From NCBI GenBank assembly GCA_027487315.1, contig JAIYDW010000094.1, positions 1 to 64,000 on the forward strand: a stretch of DNA of 64,000 bases, read 5' to 3'. This stretch comes from Verrucomicrobiaceae bacterium. GTDB lineage: Bacteria > Verrucomicrobiota > Verrucomicrobiia > Verrucomicrobiales > Verrucomicrobiaceae. Of this stretch, positions 53,657 to 62,910 are shown in pieces. A program made the translations under genes and the position numbers. How positions within the stretch are numbered: position 1 is the stretch's first letter; the number at the start of each line of letters is the position of its first letter. Below the pieces are notes generated by a model. That model made no database searches. It was not told where the DNA came from and worked only from the letters and a program-made list of their open reading frames with translations.

Positions 53657-54436
53657 ATGTCGCTCACCCCTCCTCGCCCCGCACACGCCAGCCTCCTCCG
53701 TCTCGCCGCCAGACGAATCAGTCACCTGCTCGACGCCTACCCGTCCGCTCACGGTCTCCTCAAGTCCGCCTTCCTCTCCCTCCCCCCGGCTCTGCGCGGC
53801 AGGCAAATGATCTGGGACACCCTCGCCGCCCTCGGCAAGTCACGCGGCCAAAACGTCTTCGTCCTCCAAGTCGGCGCCAATGACGGCGTCCACGACGACC
53901 CCGTCTCTCACTTCATCCGCAAACACCACTGGTCCGCCCTCCTCGTCGAACCCGTCCCCCGCATCTTCGCCACCCTCACCCAAAACTACGCCAACCAGCC
54001 AGGCATCCAGTTCGCCAACGTCGCCATCTCCGACCGCGATGAAACCAAACCCTTCTTCTTCATCGACGACCCCCACCACGAACTGCCCGCCTGGGCCAGT
54101 GAAGTCGGCTCCTTCATCCACGATCTCGTCACCACCGAAATCGCCGGCCGTGATGTCCGCTCCTTCATCCGCGAAATCCAAGTCCCCTGCCTCACCCCGG
54201 CCTCCCTCCTCCAACAACACCAAATCCAAAAAGTCGATGTGGTGGTCATCGACGCCCAAGGCTACGATGATCGCATCCTGCTCCAATTGCCCCTCTCAAG
54301 CATCCACCCCGTCATGATCATCTTCGAGCACTGCCTCCTCTCAGACACCCAACGTCAAACCTGCCAAACCTTCCTCAACCAGCACGGTTACCAACTCGAA
54401 AGCGACCGCTGGGACACCCTCGCCACCCTCCGCTAA
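53657..54436 (+). CDS. FkbM-family methyltransferase, second copy
   Basis: The product is 259 aa. Motifs: FVLQVGANDGVHDDPVSHFI, LLVEPVPRIFATLTQNYANQ, NVAISDRDE, then VDVVVIDAQGYDDRILLQL. DAQGYD replaces the usual DVEGxE, a change in the acceptor-side acidic motif that could alter substrate or activity. It lies 17 bp after its paralogue and 13 bp before another methyltransferase. Sugar O-methylation is likely. Confidence 0.82.
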   Translation: MSLTPPRPAHASLLRLAARRISHLLDAYPSAHGLLKSAFLSLPPALRGRQMIWDTLAALGKSRGQNVFVLQVGANDGVHDDPVSHFIRKHHWSALLVEPVPRIFATLTQNYANQPGIQFANVAISDRDETKPFFFIDDPHHELPAWASEVGSFIHDLVTTEIAGRDVRSFIREIQVPCLTPASLLQQHQIQKVDVVVIDAQGYDDRILLQLPLSSIHPVMIIFEHCLLSDTQRQTCQTFLNQHGYQLESDRWDTLATLR

Positions 54437-54449
54437 AATCCACCCCGGC

Positions 54450-55265
54450 ATGGCCTCCCTCCGACATCTCCTGGATCAAATCCTCATCCGCCTCCTTCAA
54501 CATCCCTTCGCGGATCGCGTCGCAGGCTACATCGCCTGGCAGCGACGCCGCAAAACCCGACGCCAAATCGAAGCTCAACTCATCGCTGACAACCGCTACC
54601 CCGACTCCGTCCTCACCGGCCCCTTCGCCGGCATGACCCTGCCCGACAAATCCCTCTTCCTCGACGCCCGCTTCGAGAAAACCTTCGGCGCCTACGAACA
54701 CGAACTCTTCCCCCTCATCCAGTCCCTCGCCCAAAACCCTAACGCCTTCGACCAACTCATCAACATCGGAGCCGCCGATGGCTTCTACACCGTCGGCTTG
54801 GCCCAACTCTTCCCTCAGGCCAAAGTGCTCGCCTACGAACCCAATCAAGTCAAAACTCCGGTCCTCCAGGAAACCGCCAGACTCAACCACGTCGCCGATC
54901 GCATCGAACTCTCCGGACTCTGCACTCCCGATGTCTTGAATCATCTCTCCCCCACCCCAAAAACCTTGCTCATTGTCGATGTCGACGGCTACGAAAAGCC
55001 CTTGCTCGACCCCGCCCAAGTCCCCTGGCTCACATCCGTCAGCCTCCTCATTGAAACCCACGACTGCTTCGTGCCAGGCATCACCGAACTGCTCAAACAA
55101 CGCTTCCAACCCACTCATCAAATCGAGGAAATCCCCATGGCCGGCCCACCTTACGCCTCGATTCCGCCTCTCAAATCCCTCACCATGCACCAGGTCGATT
55201 CCATGGTCGGCTCCGAACGCCCAAACCTCCAATCTTGGCTCTGGATGACACCCCTTCCCTCCTAA
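54450..55265 (+). CDS. FkbM-like methyltransferase, third copy
   Basis: The product is 271 aa. Motifs: LINIGAADGFYTVGLAQLFP (SAM-binding), VLAYEPNQVKTPVLQETARL and LLIVDVDGYEKPLLDP (DVDGYE). It differs from the two upstream copies in an extended C-terminus ending LQSWLWMTPLPS. It is 3 bp from the following glycosyltransferase. It belongs to the four-gene methyltransferase run 50604-55265 (interrupted only by the flippase), which would give a heavily O-methylated polysaccharide. Confidence 0.78.
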   Translation: MASLRHLLDQILIRLLQHPFADRVAGYIAWQRRRKTRRQIEAQLIADNRYPDSVLTGPFAGMTLPDKSLFLDARFEKTFGAYEHELFPLIQSLAQNPNAFDQLINIGAADGFYTVGLAQLFPQAKVLAYEPNQVKTPVLQETARLNHVADRIELSGLCTPDVLNHLSPTPKTLLIVDVDGYEKPLLDPAQVPWLTSVSLLIETHDCFVPGITELLKQRFQPTHQIEEIPMAGPPYASIPPLKSLTMHQVDSMVGSERPNLQSWLWMTPLPS

Positions 55266-55268
55266 CCC

Positions 55269-56096
55269 ATGCAGTCCTGCGGAGTCCTCTACATCGCCAC
55301 CGGCGCCTCCTACCTCGAAGAGGCTCGCCGCTCCGCGCAATCCGTCAAAAAACACAGCCCCACCCTGTCCATCGCCGTCGTCACCGACCAACCCGTCAAA
55401 CCCGACGCCGACTTCGACATCATCCTCGATGTCTCCGCCAACACCATTCTCGAAGAACACCAGGAACGCTACCTCACTCAGGACAAAGTCCCCTACTATC
55501 GAAAAATCCTCCCCCTCTTCCAGTCTCCCTTTCAAAAAACCATCTTCCTCGACTCGGACACCTTCGTCGCCGCCCCGCTCGACGAACTCTTCACCCTGCT
55601 CGACCACTTCGACCTCCTCGTCACCCCCGCGCACATCGTCCATGACTATCGCTTCGAGCGCGAAGAATCCCCCTTCTCTCAAATCCCCGCCGCCTTCGGC
55701 TACTTCAACACCGGCCTGATCGCCTTCCGCAAATCCCCTACCACTGACGCCTTCCTCCATCGTTGGCTCCACAACTTCATCCAGCACACCGCCCGCTTCA
55801 CCGTCAATGACCAGCCTGCCTTCCGGCTCACCCTCTTCGAAAACTTCGCCTCCTTCCACGTCCTCCCCGCCCGCTACAACATCATCAGTTGGACCCCATT
55901 CATCGTCCCCGCAGGCGGCGGCATCGTCATGCTGCACGGCCGCAACCCCTGGCTCCAAAAATGGATCGCCGCCTTCCACGGCGGACCCCACCCGACCATC
56001 GTCGGTCCCCTCCCCTGGCGCGCCTCCTTCATTTTTCAAACCGCTCGCATCCTGAACTTCCTCCGCCGCCACCTGACCAAACGCTCCAACCGATGA
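55269..56096 (+). CDS. GT8-like nucleotide-diphospho-sugar transferase
   Basis: The product is 275 aa. A GT-A fold is suggested by GVLYIATGASYLEEARRSAQ, IAVVTDQPV, then the DxD motif in KTIFLDSDTFVAAPLDELF (about 95-113), FGYFNTGLIAFRKSP and a late GGGIVMLHGRNP, whose His-Gly is typical of GT8. A single-domain transferase of the EPS pathway. The stop overlaps the next start by ATGA. Confidence 0.75.
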   Translation: MQSCGVLYIATGASYLEEARRSAQSVKKHSPTLSIAVVTDQPVKPDADFDIILDVSANTILEEHQERYLTQDKVPYYRKILPLFQSPFQKTIFLDSDTFVAAPLDELFTLLDHFDLLVTPAHIVHDYRFEREESPFSQIPAAFGYFNTGLIAFRKSPTTDAFLHRWLHNFIQHTARFTVNDQPAFRLTLFENFASFHVLPARYNIISWTPFIVPAGGGIVMLHGRNPWLQKWIAAFHGGPHPTIVGPLPWRASFIFQTARILNFLRRHLTKRSNR

Positions 56097-57055
56097 CTCG
56101 CCCGTCCATCGCGCCAACCTCCCGCGTCTCCATCGTTGTGCCCGCTTACAACTACGAACGCTACATCGCGCGTGCGATCGAATCCGCCCTCGCTCAGGAC
56201 TACCAACCCATCGAGATCCTCGTCGTCAACGACGGCTCCACCGATCAAACCGCCACCATCGCCGCCTCGTTCGAATCCCGAGGCGTCCGCCTCATCAATC
56301 AACCCAATCAAGGCCTCGCCGCCGCCCGCAACACCGGCATCGCCAACACCACCAGCGACCTGCTCCTGTTTTTGGACGCCGACGATTTCCTCGCTCCCAA
56401 CGCCATCTCAACTCTGCTGGCAGAAATGGATCGCCTGGACCCCTCCTGGGGCCTCGTCGCTTGCCAGGCCAAAGTCCTGCTTCAGGACGGCTCCCTCTTC
56501 TCCTCGGACTCAGGCCCCCAACAATCCGTCGAGGTCACCTGGACTGACCTCATGTTCGGCAGCCGCTTCCCCTGCTGCGTCCTCATCCGTCGCGCCGTCT
56601 TCGAACAATGCGGACCCTTCGACGCCGCCTATCACCACCTCGGCTGCGAAGACCGCGACATGTGGCTTCGCGCCGCCGAATCTTTCCGCCTCTGGTCCAT
56701 CCCCGACAAACTCGTCGTCGTCGCTTTTCATGGCGCCAACATGAGTAGCAATCCCAACCGCCAACTCGCAGGCATCCACCGCTGCCTCACCAAAGCCCTC
56801 GCCTCCCAACACAAACCTCGCCAAAACCTGCCCTTCCGCCTCAAAGTCTGGGCCGTCTTTCACACCAACGCCACCCTTCTCCACAGCCAGGCCCGCCACC
56901 ACGCCCGCGCCGCTTGGCACGCACTTCTCAGCCTCCTCCTCTGGCCCCTCCCTGGCTTGTCCCGACTTGCCGGTCGCCCCTCCGGCTTCAGAGCCCGCCG
57001 CCTCGCCATCGCCCTTCGCGACGGCTTCCATCCCCAGCCCCAATCCTCCTCCTAA
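56093..57055 (+). CDS. Family 2 glycosyltransferase
   Basis: I use the ATG at 56093 (320 aa), in ATGA overlap with the previous gene, rather than the track start at 55889. GT2 hallmarks: VSIVVPAYNYERYIARAIES, ILVVNDGSTDQT, NQGLAAARNTGI, and the DxD LLFLDADDFLAPNAI. A later CEDRDMWLRAAE supplies the catalytic base. The C-terminal 60 residues form an amphipathic basic helix that may bind the membrane. It ends TAATG with the next gene. Confidence 0.92.
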   Translation: MTRPSIAPTSRVSIVVPAYNYERYIARAIESALAQDYQPIEILVVNDGSTDQTATIAASFESRGVRLINQPNQGLAAARNTGIANTTSDLLLFLDADDFLAPNAISTLLAEMDRLDPSWGLVACQAKVLLQDGSLFSSDSGPQQSVEVTWTDLMFGSRFPCCVLIRRAVFEQCGPFDAAYHHLGCEDRDMWLRAAESFRLWSIPDKLVVVAFHGANMSSNPNRQLAGIHRCLTKALASQHKPRQNLPFRLKVWAVFHTNATLLHSQARHHARAAWHALLSLLLWPLPGLSRLAGRPSGFRARRLAIALRDGFHPQPQSSS

Positions 57056-58179
57056 TGGGCTCCTTTCGTCTGCTCTTGGCCTTGGCCGTCGTCATCTCTC
57101 ACTCCGCCCCCATCGCGGGCTTCCCCCTCATCAGCGGAGGCCTCGCCGTCAAGGTCTTCTTCATGGTCTCCGGCTTCTACATGGCCCTCATTCTCTCTGA
57201 AAAATACCAACCCCTTCCGCGCGGCCTCTGGCTGTTCTTCTCCAACCGCTTCCTCCGCATCTTCCCCCTCTTTTGGCTCGTCCTCTTCCTCGAAATCCTC
57301 CTCGGCTTGGTCGCCCCTCAATTCGCCACCAATCCCTCCGCCACTTCCCTCCACCAATCTCTCCTCCACACCTCTGGACCCGCTGTCCTCGCCACCTTGG
57401 GCCTTTCCGAACTCACCCTCCTCGGCTCCGAATGGTTCTCCCTCCTGGCTTGGATCCCCGAGCAAGGCCTGCAATGGCACACCTCCACCACCCCCGCAGA
57501 CGCCCTGCGCGGCTGGCAACTCACCGTCATGCCCCACACCTGGACTCTCGGTTGCGAGATCGCTTTCTATCTCGCCGCTCCCTGGCTGAACCGCTGCCGC
57601 TCCCTCTGGCTGATCCTCATCCTGGCAGTCAACATCGCCCTCATCCTCTGCCTGCCTTGCCTCATCGATCCCCGACTCGCAGAGGCCGCTATCGACTACT
57701 CGGCACCTCTGCAATTCGAATTCTTCATCGCCGGCATGCTCGCTTGGCGCTCCTGCCAATCCTGGCCCAACGCCTTCAAAAAAAACGCCGGCCTGCTCCT
57801 GATCGGACTCCTGTTCACCTTCTTGTTTGGATTTGATAGCCTCTCTCAATTCACCTCTTCAGGTGCCTTGCTCGGCCTTTTCACCACCGCCGCCGTCAGC
57901 ATCCCCGCCCTCTTCCTCGCCTCTCGCGACCTCCATTGGGACCGCTTTATCGGCGATCTCTCCTACCCCGTCTACCTCTGCCACCCGCTCGCCATTCGCT
58001 TCCTCCACGAATTCGGCCCCTCCTTTTTTCCTGACAGCGATTGGACCCAATCCTCTGCATTCGCTCTTTCAGCGATCCTCCTCTCCTGCGCACTCGCATG
58101 GCTCTTGTCCCAAGCCGTCGACCGCCCTCTCAATCAAATCCGCCAGCGCCGTGTCGGCCCCACCGACCACTCTCCATGA
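57055..58179 (+). CDS. Acyltransferase family 3 (OafA/NodX-like) membrane protein
   Basis: The product is 374 aa from the ATG overlapping the previous stop (TAATG). About ten spans. The family-3 signature is present: FRLLLALAVVISHSAPIAGF with His16 in span 1, GGLAVKVFFMVSGFYMA, RFLRIFPLFW, and LSYPVYLCHPLAIRF at about 297-311. Such enzymes acetylate or acylate sugar residues on lipid-linked or surface glycans. It complements the MBOAT/SGNH pair at 60555-62910. Confidence 0.88.
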   Translation: MGSFRLLLALAVVISHSAPIAGFPLISGGLAVKVFFMVSGFYMALILSEKYQPLPRGLWLFFSNRFLRIFPLFWLVLFLEILLGLVAPQFATNPSATSLHQSLLHTSGPAVLATLGLSELTLLGSEWFSLLAWIPEQGLQWHTSTTPADALRGWQLTVMPHTWTLGCEIAFYLAAPWLNRCRSLWLILILAVNIALILCLPCLIDPRLAEAAIDYSAPLQFEFFIAGMLAWRSCQSWPNAFKKNAGLLLIGLLFTFLFGFDSLSQFTSSGALLGLFTTAAVSIPALFLASRDLHWDRFIGDLSYPVYLCHPLAIRFLHEFGPSFFPDSDWTQSSAFALSAILLSCALAWLLSQAVDRPLNQIRQRRVGPTDHSP

Positions 58180-59285
58180 ACCCCGTCACCTGCCATCTCC
58201 TCGCTTGGTCTGACGATGCCCGCCTTCAACAGATCTACACCGGCCTGACTTCCCTCTCCAGACAGGGACTCATCCACCTCCGCCAATCCATCGTCTCAAA
58301 CCCAATCTCCATCGGCCTCCCTCAACTCCAGTCCGGATCCGCCCATACCCTCATCATCCTCAACGACTCCATCAAAGTCCTCTTCGATCTCACCGACCAT
58401 GGTTCGATCAACCCGGAATCGATCGCCAACATCGACCACTGCTTCAAACGAAGCTACGACCCCTCCGCACTCGTCAGCCTCGGACCCCTCAGTTCACGCA
58501 TCCACCCCCTTGGCCTCAACTACCCCGTCTTCCCCAATCGACCCGACATCCATGCCATCCGTCGCGCCTGCGCCTTCGGCTCTCTCCGACAGCGCCTTCA
58601 ACAACTCCTCCGCCTCTCAGATCCCGCCAACCTCTGGTCCTCCCTCCCCCGTGAGCGCCACCTCTCAGCCCCCCCCAACCTCAATCAAAAACCCAACGTC
58701 CTCTTCCTGGCTCGCGCTTGGGATCCCCAGGATTCCACCCACATCACTCCGCAACAAACCCGCCACTACAACACCATCAACGAAACCCGCGCCGCCTGCA
58801 TCCGCGCCCTCCGCACCGCCTTCGGTGACGCCTTCACCGGCGGCTTCAGTCACACCCCTTTCGCCCAGCGCCACTTCCCCGACGCCCTCGCCTCTCACCC
58901 CAATCAAACCTCCAAACGCGCCTACCTCCAACGGCTCAAAGAACACCCCATCTGCGTCACCAGCGAAGGACTGCACCACTCCATCGGTTGGAAAATGGGC
59001 GAATACGTCGCCCTCTCCAAAGCCATCGTCTCCGAAAAGCTTGCCTTCACGGTCCCCGGCCCTTTCGCCGATGGCACCCACTACCTCTCCTATCAAGATC
59101 CCGACGGCTGTGTCGCCGCTGTCAAAAAACTCATCCAGGATGTCCCACTCCGCCACTCCATGATGACTCAAAACCACGCCTACTTCCTGCAACACCTGCA
59201 ACCAGATCGCCTCGTCGCCCACTCCCTCAACACAGCCCTGGGTCAATCCGCCATCCAGTTCTCTCCCACTCCCTCACCCGCGTGA
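58176..59285 (+). CDS. Putative GT-B glycosyltransferase
   Basis: I start at the ATG at 58176 (369 aa), in ATGA overlap with the acyltransferase gene. Recognisable segments are NVLFLARAWDPQDST (about 175) and GLHHSIGWKMGEYVALSKAI followed by VSEKLAFTVPGPFADGTHYL, which resemble the C-terminal nucleotide-binding half of GT-B transferases. The N-terminal half is unlike well-known families. It could also be an unclassified EPS protein. It ends in a GTGA overlap with the next gene. Confidence 0.6.
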   Translation: MNPVTCHLLAWSDDARLQQIYTGLTSLSRQGLIHLRQSIVSNPISIGLPQLQSGSAHTLIILNDSIKVLFDLTDHGSINPESIANIDHCFKRSYDPSALVSLGPLSSRIHPLGLNYPVFPNRPDIHAIRRACAFGSLRQRLQQLLRLSDPANLWSSLPRERHLSAPPNLNQKPNVLFLARAWDPQDSTHITPQQTRHYNTINETRAACIRALRTAFGDAFTGGFSHTPFAQRHFPDALASHPNQTSKRAYLQRLKEHPICVTSEGLHHSIGWKMGEYVALSKAIVSEKLAFTVPGPFADGTHYLSYQDPDGCVAAVKKLIQDVPLRHSMMTQNHAYFLQHLQPDRLVAHSLNTALGQSAIQFSPTPSPA

Positions 59286-60589
59286 ACCTCATTCGTTGGA
59301 CCGATTCACTCCGCCACTCTCCCCTTATTCGGGAACTCGCAGGCTGGCTCGCCCTGCTGCGTGCTCGGTTCCAAAAAACACCCTCCTCCTCCGCAGCCTG
59401 GCATTGCCGCACGCTCGACCTCGCCAATTCAACGCTCCTCCAGGACCAAGCCCTCACCTCCCTCAACCCTCACCTCAACGACACCGATCTCTGGCACAAG
59501 GTCGTCTCTGGACTCCCCCGTTACCGCACCCTCATTCCCACTCAACCTGCCCTCACCAGAAGCATCATCCTCAAAAGCCCCGGTCCCAATGGAGAAAAAG
59601 GCGCCTTGCTCCTTTACTTCGAATACAACTGGGCCCGTTTCCTCCTCGGCCTCCCTCCCGAAGACCGCGCCTGGTTCCACGAACACTACGACCTCATCCT
59701 CACCACCAGTTGGTCCCCCACCGACTACGCCGCTCTCGCCCTCGCCTGCTCCATCTTCCCGGGCGTGATTTGGGTCCAACCCGCCAATCGTCTTGAGGCC
59801 CCAAAAATCGCCCTCTTCCATCCCCGCCTCCGCGTCCTCGACTCCCTCGCCTGCGATTGGGTCAACCCAGACTTCTACCAACCCAAACCCTTCGCCGAAC
59901 GAACCATCGACCTCATCATGATCGCCAATTGGGGCCACTTCAAACGCCACTGGGAGTTCTTCCACGCCCTCACCCACCTGCCCGCTGACCTCCGCGTCGT
60001 TCTCATCGGCCAGCAAGAAGGCGGCAGAACCCTCGACACCATCCGCGCCGAAGCCCGCTCCTTCCGCGTCCCTCAATCCATCGAATACCACGAATCCCTC
60101 TCCATCGAACAAGTCACCGCCATGCAGTGTGACGCCAAAGTCTCCATCCTCATGAGCCGCCGCGAAGGCGGCTGCGTCGCCGCCGTCGAATCCCTCTTCG
60201 CCGGCTGCGCCCTCGCCATGCGCTCCGACGCCCACGTCGGCTCCCGCGTCCACATCAACCCCCAAACCGGCGCCCTCCTCCGCCCCGGTCACATCGCCGA
60301 AGATCTCCTCCACCTGCTCCAAATCGCTCCCAACCTCACCCCCCGCGAATGGGCCATCCAAAACATCTCCTGCCAGCAAACCACCGCCAAACTCAATCAC
60401 CAATTGAAGTCCCACGCGCTCGCCGAAAACCGCCCCTGGACCCGCGACCTCGCCCTCGCAAACTGGCGCCCCCATCCCACCTTCGCAAACCCCTCCGAGC
60501 AGCAAGCCATGCTCCCCGCCTACACCGAACTCCACCACCGCTTCCCCACCCTGTTCAACGCGGACCTGTGTCACCAAAGCTGGCGTTGA
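59282..60589 (+). CDS. Glycosyltransferase (GT4-like)
   Basis: I start at the GTG at 59282 (435 aa), overlapping the previous stop; the track ORF starts inside that gene. The C-terminal half contains IDLIMIANWGHFKRHWEFFH, RVVLIGQQEGGRTLDTIRAE, and KVSILMSRREGGCVAAVESL, the GT-B E-x7-E region in variant form. A GALLRPGHIAEDLLHLL end resembles the sugar-binding loop. The last gene of the operon; its 3' end overlaps the convergent SGNH gene by 35 bp. Confidence 0.72.
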   Translation: MNLIRWTDSLRHSPLIRELAGWLALLRARFQKTPSSSAAWHCRTLDLANSTLLQDQALTSLNPHLNDTDLWHKVVSGLPRYRTLIPTQPALTRSIILKSPGPNGEKGALLLYFEYNWARFLLGLPPEDRAWFHEHYDLILTTSWSPTDYAALALACSIFPGVIWVQPANRLEAPKIALFHPRLRVLDSLACDWVNPDFYQPKPFAERTIDLIMIANWGHFKRHWEFFHALTHLPADLRVVLIGQQEGGRTLDTIRAEARSFRVPQSIEYHESLSIEQVTAMQCDAKVSILMSRREGGCVAAVESLFAGCALAMRSDAHVGSRVHINPQTGALLRPGHIAEDLLHLLQIAPNLTPREWAIQNISCQQTTAKLNHQLKSHALAENRPWTRDLALANWRPHPTFANPSEQQAMLPAYTELHHRFPTLFNADLCHQSWR

Positions 60590-61487
60590 GTCTTTCGATC
60601 AACAACGTCGTGAACCTCCGAGCACCTTCGGCATCCAAGTGATACCCATCCGGAAATCGCTCCACCTCCATCGCATGCTCCGAGCCTCCGTCAATCACTA
60701 ACACCCCGTTCGCTTTCAGCACCTCCACCACTTCCCGCGGCAGCTCATACTTCTCCGGCACAGGCATCGCCACCACCACCAGCTTCGCTCCGACCTTCGC
60801 CACATCGTCAATCAACCTTTGCAAATGGCGAGTCGTCACTGCACCCTGTTCTTTTCCTCCTGAACGCCCAACCATCGCCAAGCCACGCTCGTGATTGATC
60901 AAACGGCTCGTCTCCTCATACCCCGGCACCAACCGATAAAACACCAAAGGCTCAATCCGTTCGCGATTCGCAAACAAACGCGACCAACTCGCCAGCCAAA
61001 ACGGAATCGCCTCCTCCAATCCCCACTTCTGATCTTTCACAAAAGCCCACCGTTCATCCTTCGGAACCAACCAAGCCGCCAACCGCTCCGACTGCACTTC
61101 TGACGAATCAATCAAATGCACCCTCCCCGTGCCGACCACCACCACCTCAGGCCGGCTCCCCGTCTCCATCACATAGCGCCGAAACCCCTGCCCCCATTCC
61201 AAAATCCCGCTCGCATCCGGATACATGGTTTCCACCTGCGCCGCCTCACCTGAAGGCAATCGCCATCCCTCCCTCAGCAAACCTTGATCGATGCCGCATC
61301 GCGTTAGTGAATTCCCCAGCAGCAGCACGTTCGACCTCCCTCTCGGCTCCAGTCGCGTCGCCATCGTCTCCAGTCCGGCAAGATGCTCCACATCCTTTGA
61401 CAACGCAGGCTCCAGCCATCGCGTACCCCACTCCCCCGCCAGCAGGCAGACGATCAAAAACAACAGAACTTTGATCTCTGATCGCAT
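60555..61487 (-). CDS. SGNH-hydrolase-like protein paired with the MBOAT acyltransferase
   Basis: The product is 310 aa with an N-terminal anchor or signal (KVLLFLIVCLLAGEWGTRWL). The SGNH catalytic motifs are visible: LLLGNSLTRCG (Ser60) and PDGYHLDAEG (Asp280/His283). This is the layout of periplasmic O-acetylation partners, such as AlgJ/AlgX-like proteins that work with AlgI-like MBOAT proteins. It starts 1 nt after the MBOAT gene stop. Probable role: transferring the acyl group delivered by the MBOAT partner to the polysaccharide. Confidence 0.75.
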   Translation of the reverse strand: MRSEIKVLLFLIVCLLAGEWGTRWLEPALSKDVEHLAGLETMATRLEPRGRSNVLLLGNSLTRCGIDQGLLREGWRLPSGEAAQVETMYPDASGILEWGQGFRRYVMETGSRPEVVVVGTGRVHLIDSSEVQSERLAAWLVPKDERWAFVKDQKWGLEEAIPFWLASWSRLFANRERIEPLVFYRLVPGYEETSRLINHERGLAMVGRSGGKEQGAVTTRHLQRLIDDVAKVGAKLVVVAMPVPEKYELPREVVEVLKANGVLVIDGGSEHAMEVERFPDGYHLDAEGARRFTTLLIERLNASFGDTGPR

Positions 61488-61488
61488 A

Positions 61489-62910
61489 TCAGAACTGAAA
61501 GTAAATGAACTCAGACGGCATCGGCGGCGGAAACCACAACAGCATCAACAGCAGCCACCCATAAAAGCACGCCCTCACCAACCAGGGCTTTTCCAATAAC
61601 ACCAAATCCGAACCCGCCCGCTCCACCCACGCCTCATAGGCAACCCAGGGCAGCACAAAGAACATCAGCAAACTCGCGCACGTCATCGCATACGGCGTCC
61701 AAACCCAACCTCCCGCTCCTAGCAACCCCAACAACTGGCCCGCCTGCCCCATGCTTTCCGCCCTGAAAAACAACCACCCCAAACAAACCAAATGAAACGT
61801 GCCCACCATCCCCAGCATCCCTTTCCACTCACCCCCAAGTGCACCTCGTTCCTTCACCACGAAGCGATTCACCACCAGCCACAACCCATGAAAACCACCC
61901 CAGACCACATACGTCCACGACGCTCCGTGCCAAAGCCCCCCTAGCAACATCGTGACCATCAGATTCCTCCCCGTCTTCCACTTCCCCATCCGATTCCCCC
62001 CCAGCGGGATGTACAAGTAATCACGCAGCCACGTCGACAAACTGATATGCCATCGACTCCAAAAATCAGTCGGTGAAGTCGCAAAATACGGCCTCCTGAA
62101 ATTCTCCATCAAGTCGAAGCCCAACCACATCGCCACGCCCACCGCAATCGAACTGTAACCCGAAAAATCCCCGTAAATTTGAAACGCAAACGCATACACC
62201 CCCAGCAGCACTTCCAGCCCGTTCAACTCTCCCAAACCACCACTGACCTGAAACACATGGTTGCCCAGCCAGGCCATGTTATCCGCAATCACCACCTTCT
62301 TGAAAAAACCCGTCAGCACATGATACAAGCCGATCCGAAACCGCCTCGCATTCAATGCCGGCCTCGGATTCTCCACCTGCGGCAGCAAATGATTGGATCG
62401 CTCAATCGGCCCAGCCACCAACTGCGGAAAAAACGCGATGAACAAGGCAAAATCAGTGAAGCTCCCAGTCGCCTTCGTCTGCCCTCGATACACATCCACC
62501 GTGTAGCTCAAGGCCTGAAACGTGAAGAACGACAAACCCGCCGGCAACAAGATGTCCAACGTCCACGACGGCTCTCCCACCCATCCAAACACCCTCAGCA
62601 TTTGATGCAACTCCGTCACAAAAAATCCCAAATACTTGAACACCCCTAAAATCGACATCTCCACCACCACCGATGCCATCATCCATCGCCGCCGAACCTT
62701 CGCACTCTCACTCGCCCCAATCGCCCTTCCAGACACAAACTCAAACGTCGTCGTAAACACGATCAACCCCAAAAACCGCCAGTCCCAGCAGCCGTAGAAA
62801 AAGTAGCTGCACCCCAGCAGCCAAAGATTGCGCAAGCGATGCCCCAAAAACCAGTGCACCACGCAGACCACGGCAAAAAAGGCAATAAAGCTGAAACTGT
62901 TGAACCACAT
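61489..62910 (-). CDS. MBOAT-family O-acyltransferase (AlgI/DltB-like)
   Basis: The product is 473 aa with about 11 spans. The pattern is that of AlgI-type membrane-bound O-acyltransferases: FNSFSFIAFFAVVCVVHW, LLPAGLSFFTFQALSYTVDV, FFPQLVAGPIERSNHLLPQ, FQIYGDFSGYSSIAVG, WHISLSTWLRDYLYIPLGGN, and the catalytic His328 in LLGGLWHGASWTYVVW. It probably moves an acetyl group across the inner membrane for the SGNH partner. Convergent to the glycosyltransferase operon and divergent from the O-antigen-ligase-like gene. Confidence 0.95.
   Translation of the reverse strand: MWFNSFSFIAFFAVVCVVHWFLGHRLRNLWLLGCSYFFYGCWDWRFLGLIVFTTTFEFVSGRAIGASESAKVRRRWMMASVVVEMSILGVFKYLGFFVTELHQMLRVFGWVGEPSWTLDILLPAGLSFFTFQALSYTVDVYRGQTKATGSFTDFALFIAFFPQLVAGPIERSNHLLPQVENPRPALNARRFRIGLYHVLTGFFKKVVIADNMAWLGNHVFQVSGGLGELNGLEVLLGVYAFAFQIYGDFSGYSSIAVGVAMWLGFDLMENFRRPYFATSPTDFWSRWHISLSTWLRDYLYIPLGGNRMGKWKTGRNLMVTMLLGGLWHGASWTYVVWGGFHGLWLVVNRFVVKERGALGGEWKGMLGMVGTFHLVCLGWLFFRAESMGQAGQLLGLLGAGGWVWTPYAMTCASLLMFFVLPWVAYEAWVERAGSDLVLLEKPWLVRACFYGWLLLMLLWFPPPMPSEFIYFQF

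Noticed and set aside
54375-56117. 580-aa minus-strand ORF spanning two EPS genes
   Set aside because: It is a Gly/Glu/Asp-rich low-complexity shadow produced by C-biased third positions of the FkbM and GT8 genes; no signal, domain or plausible start.
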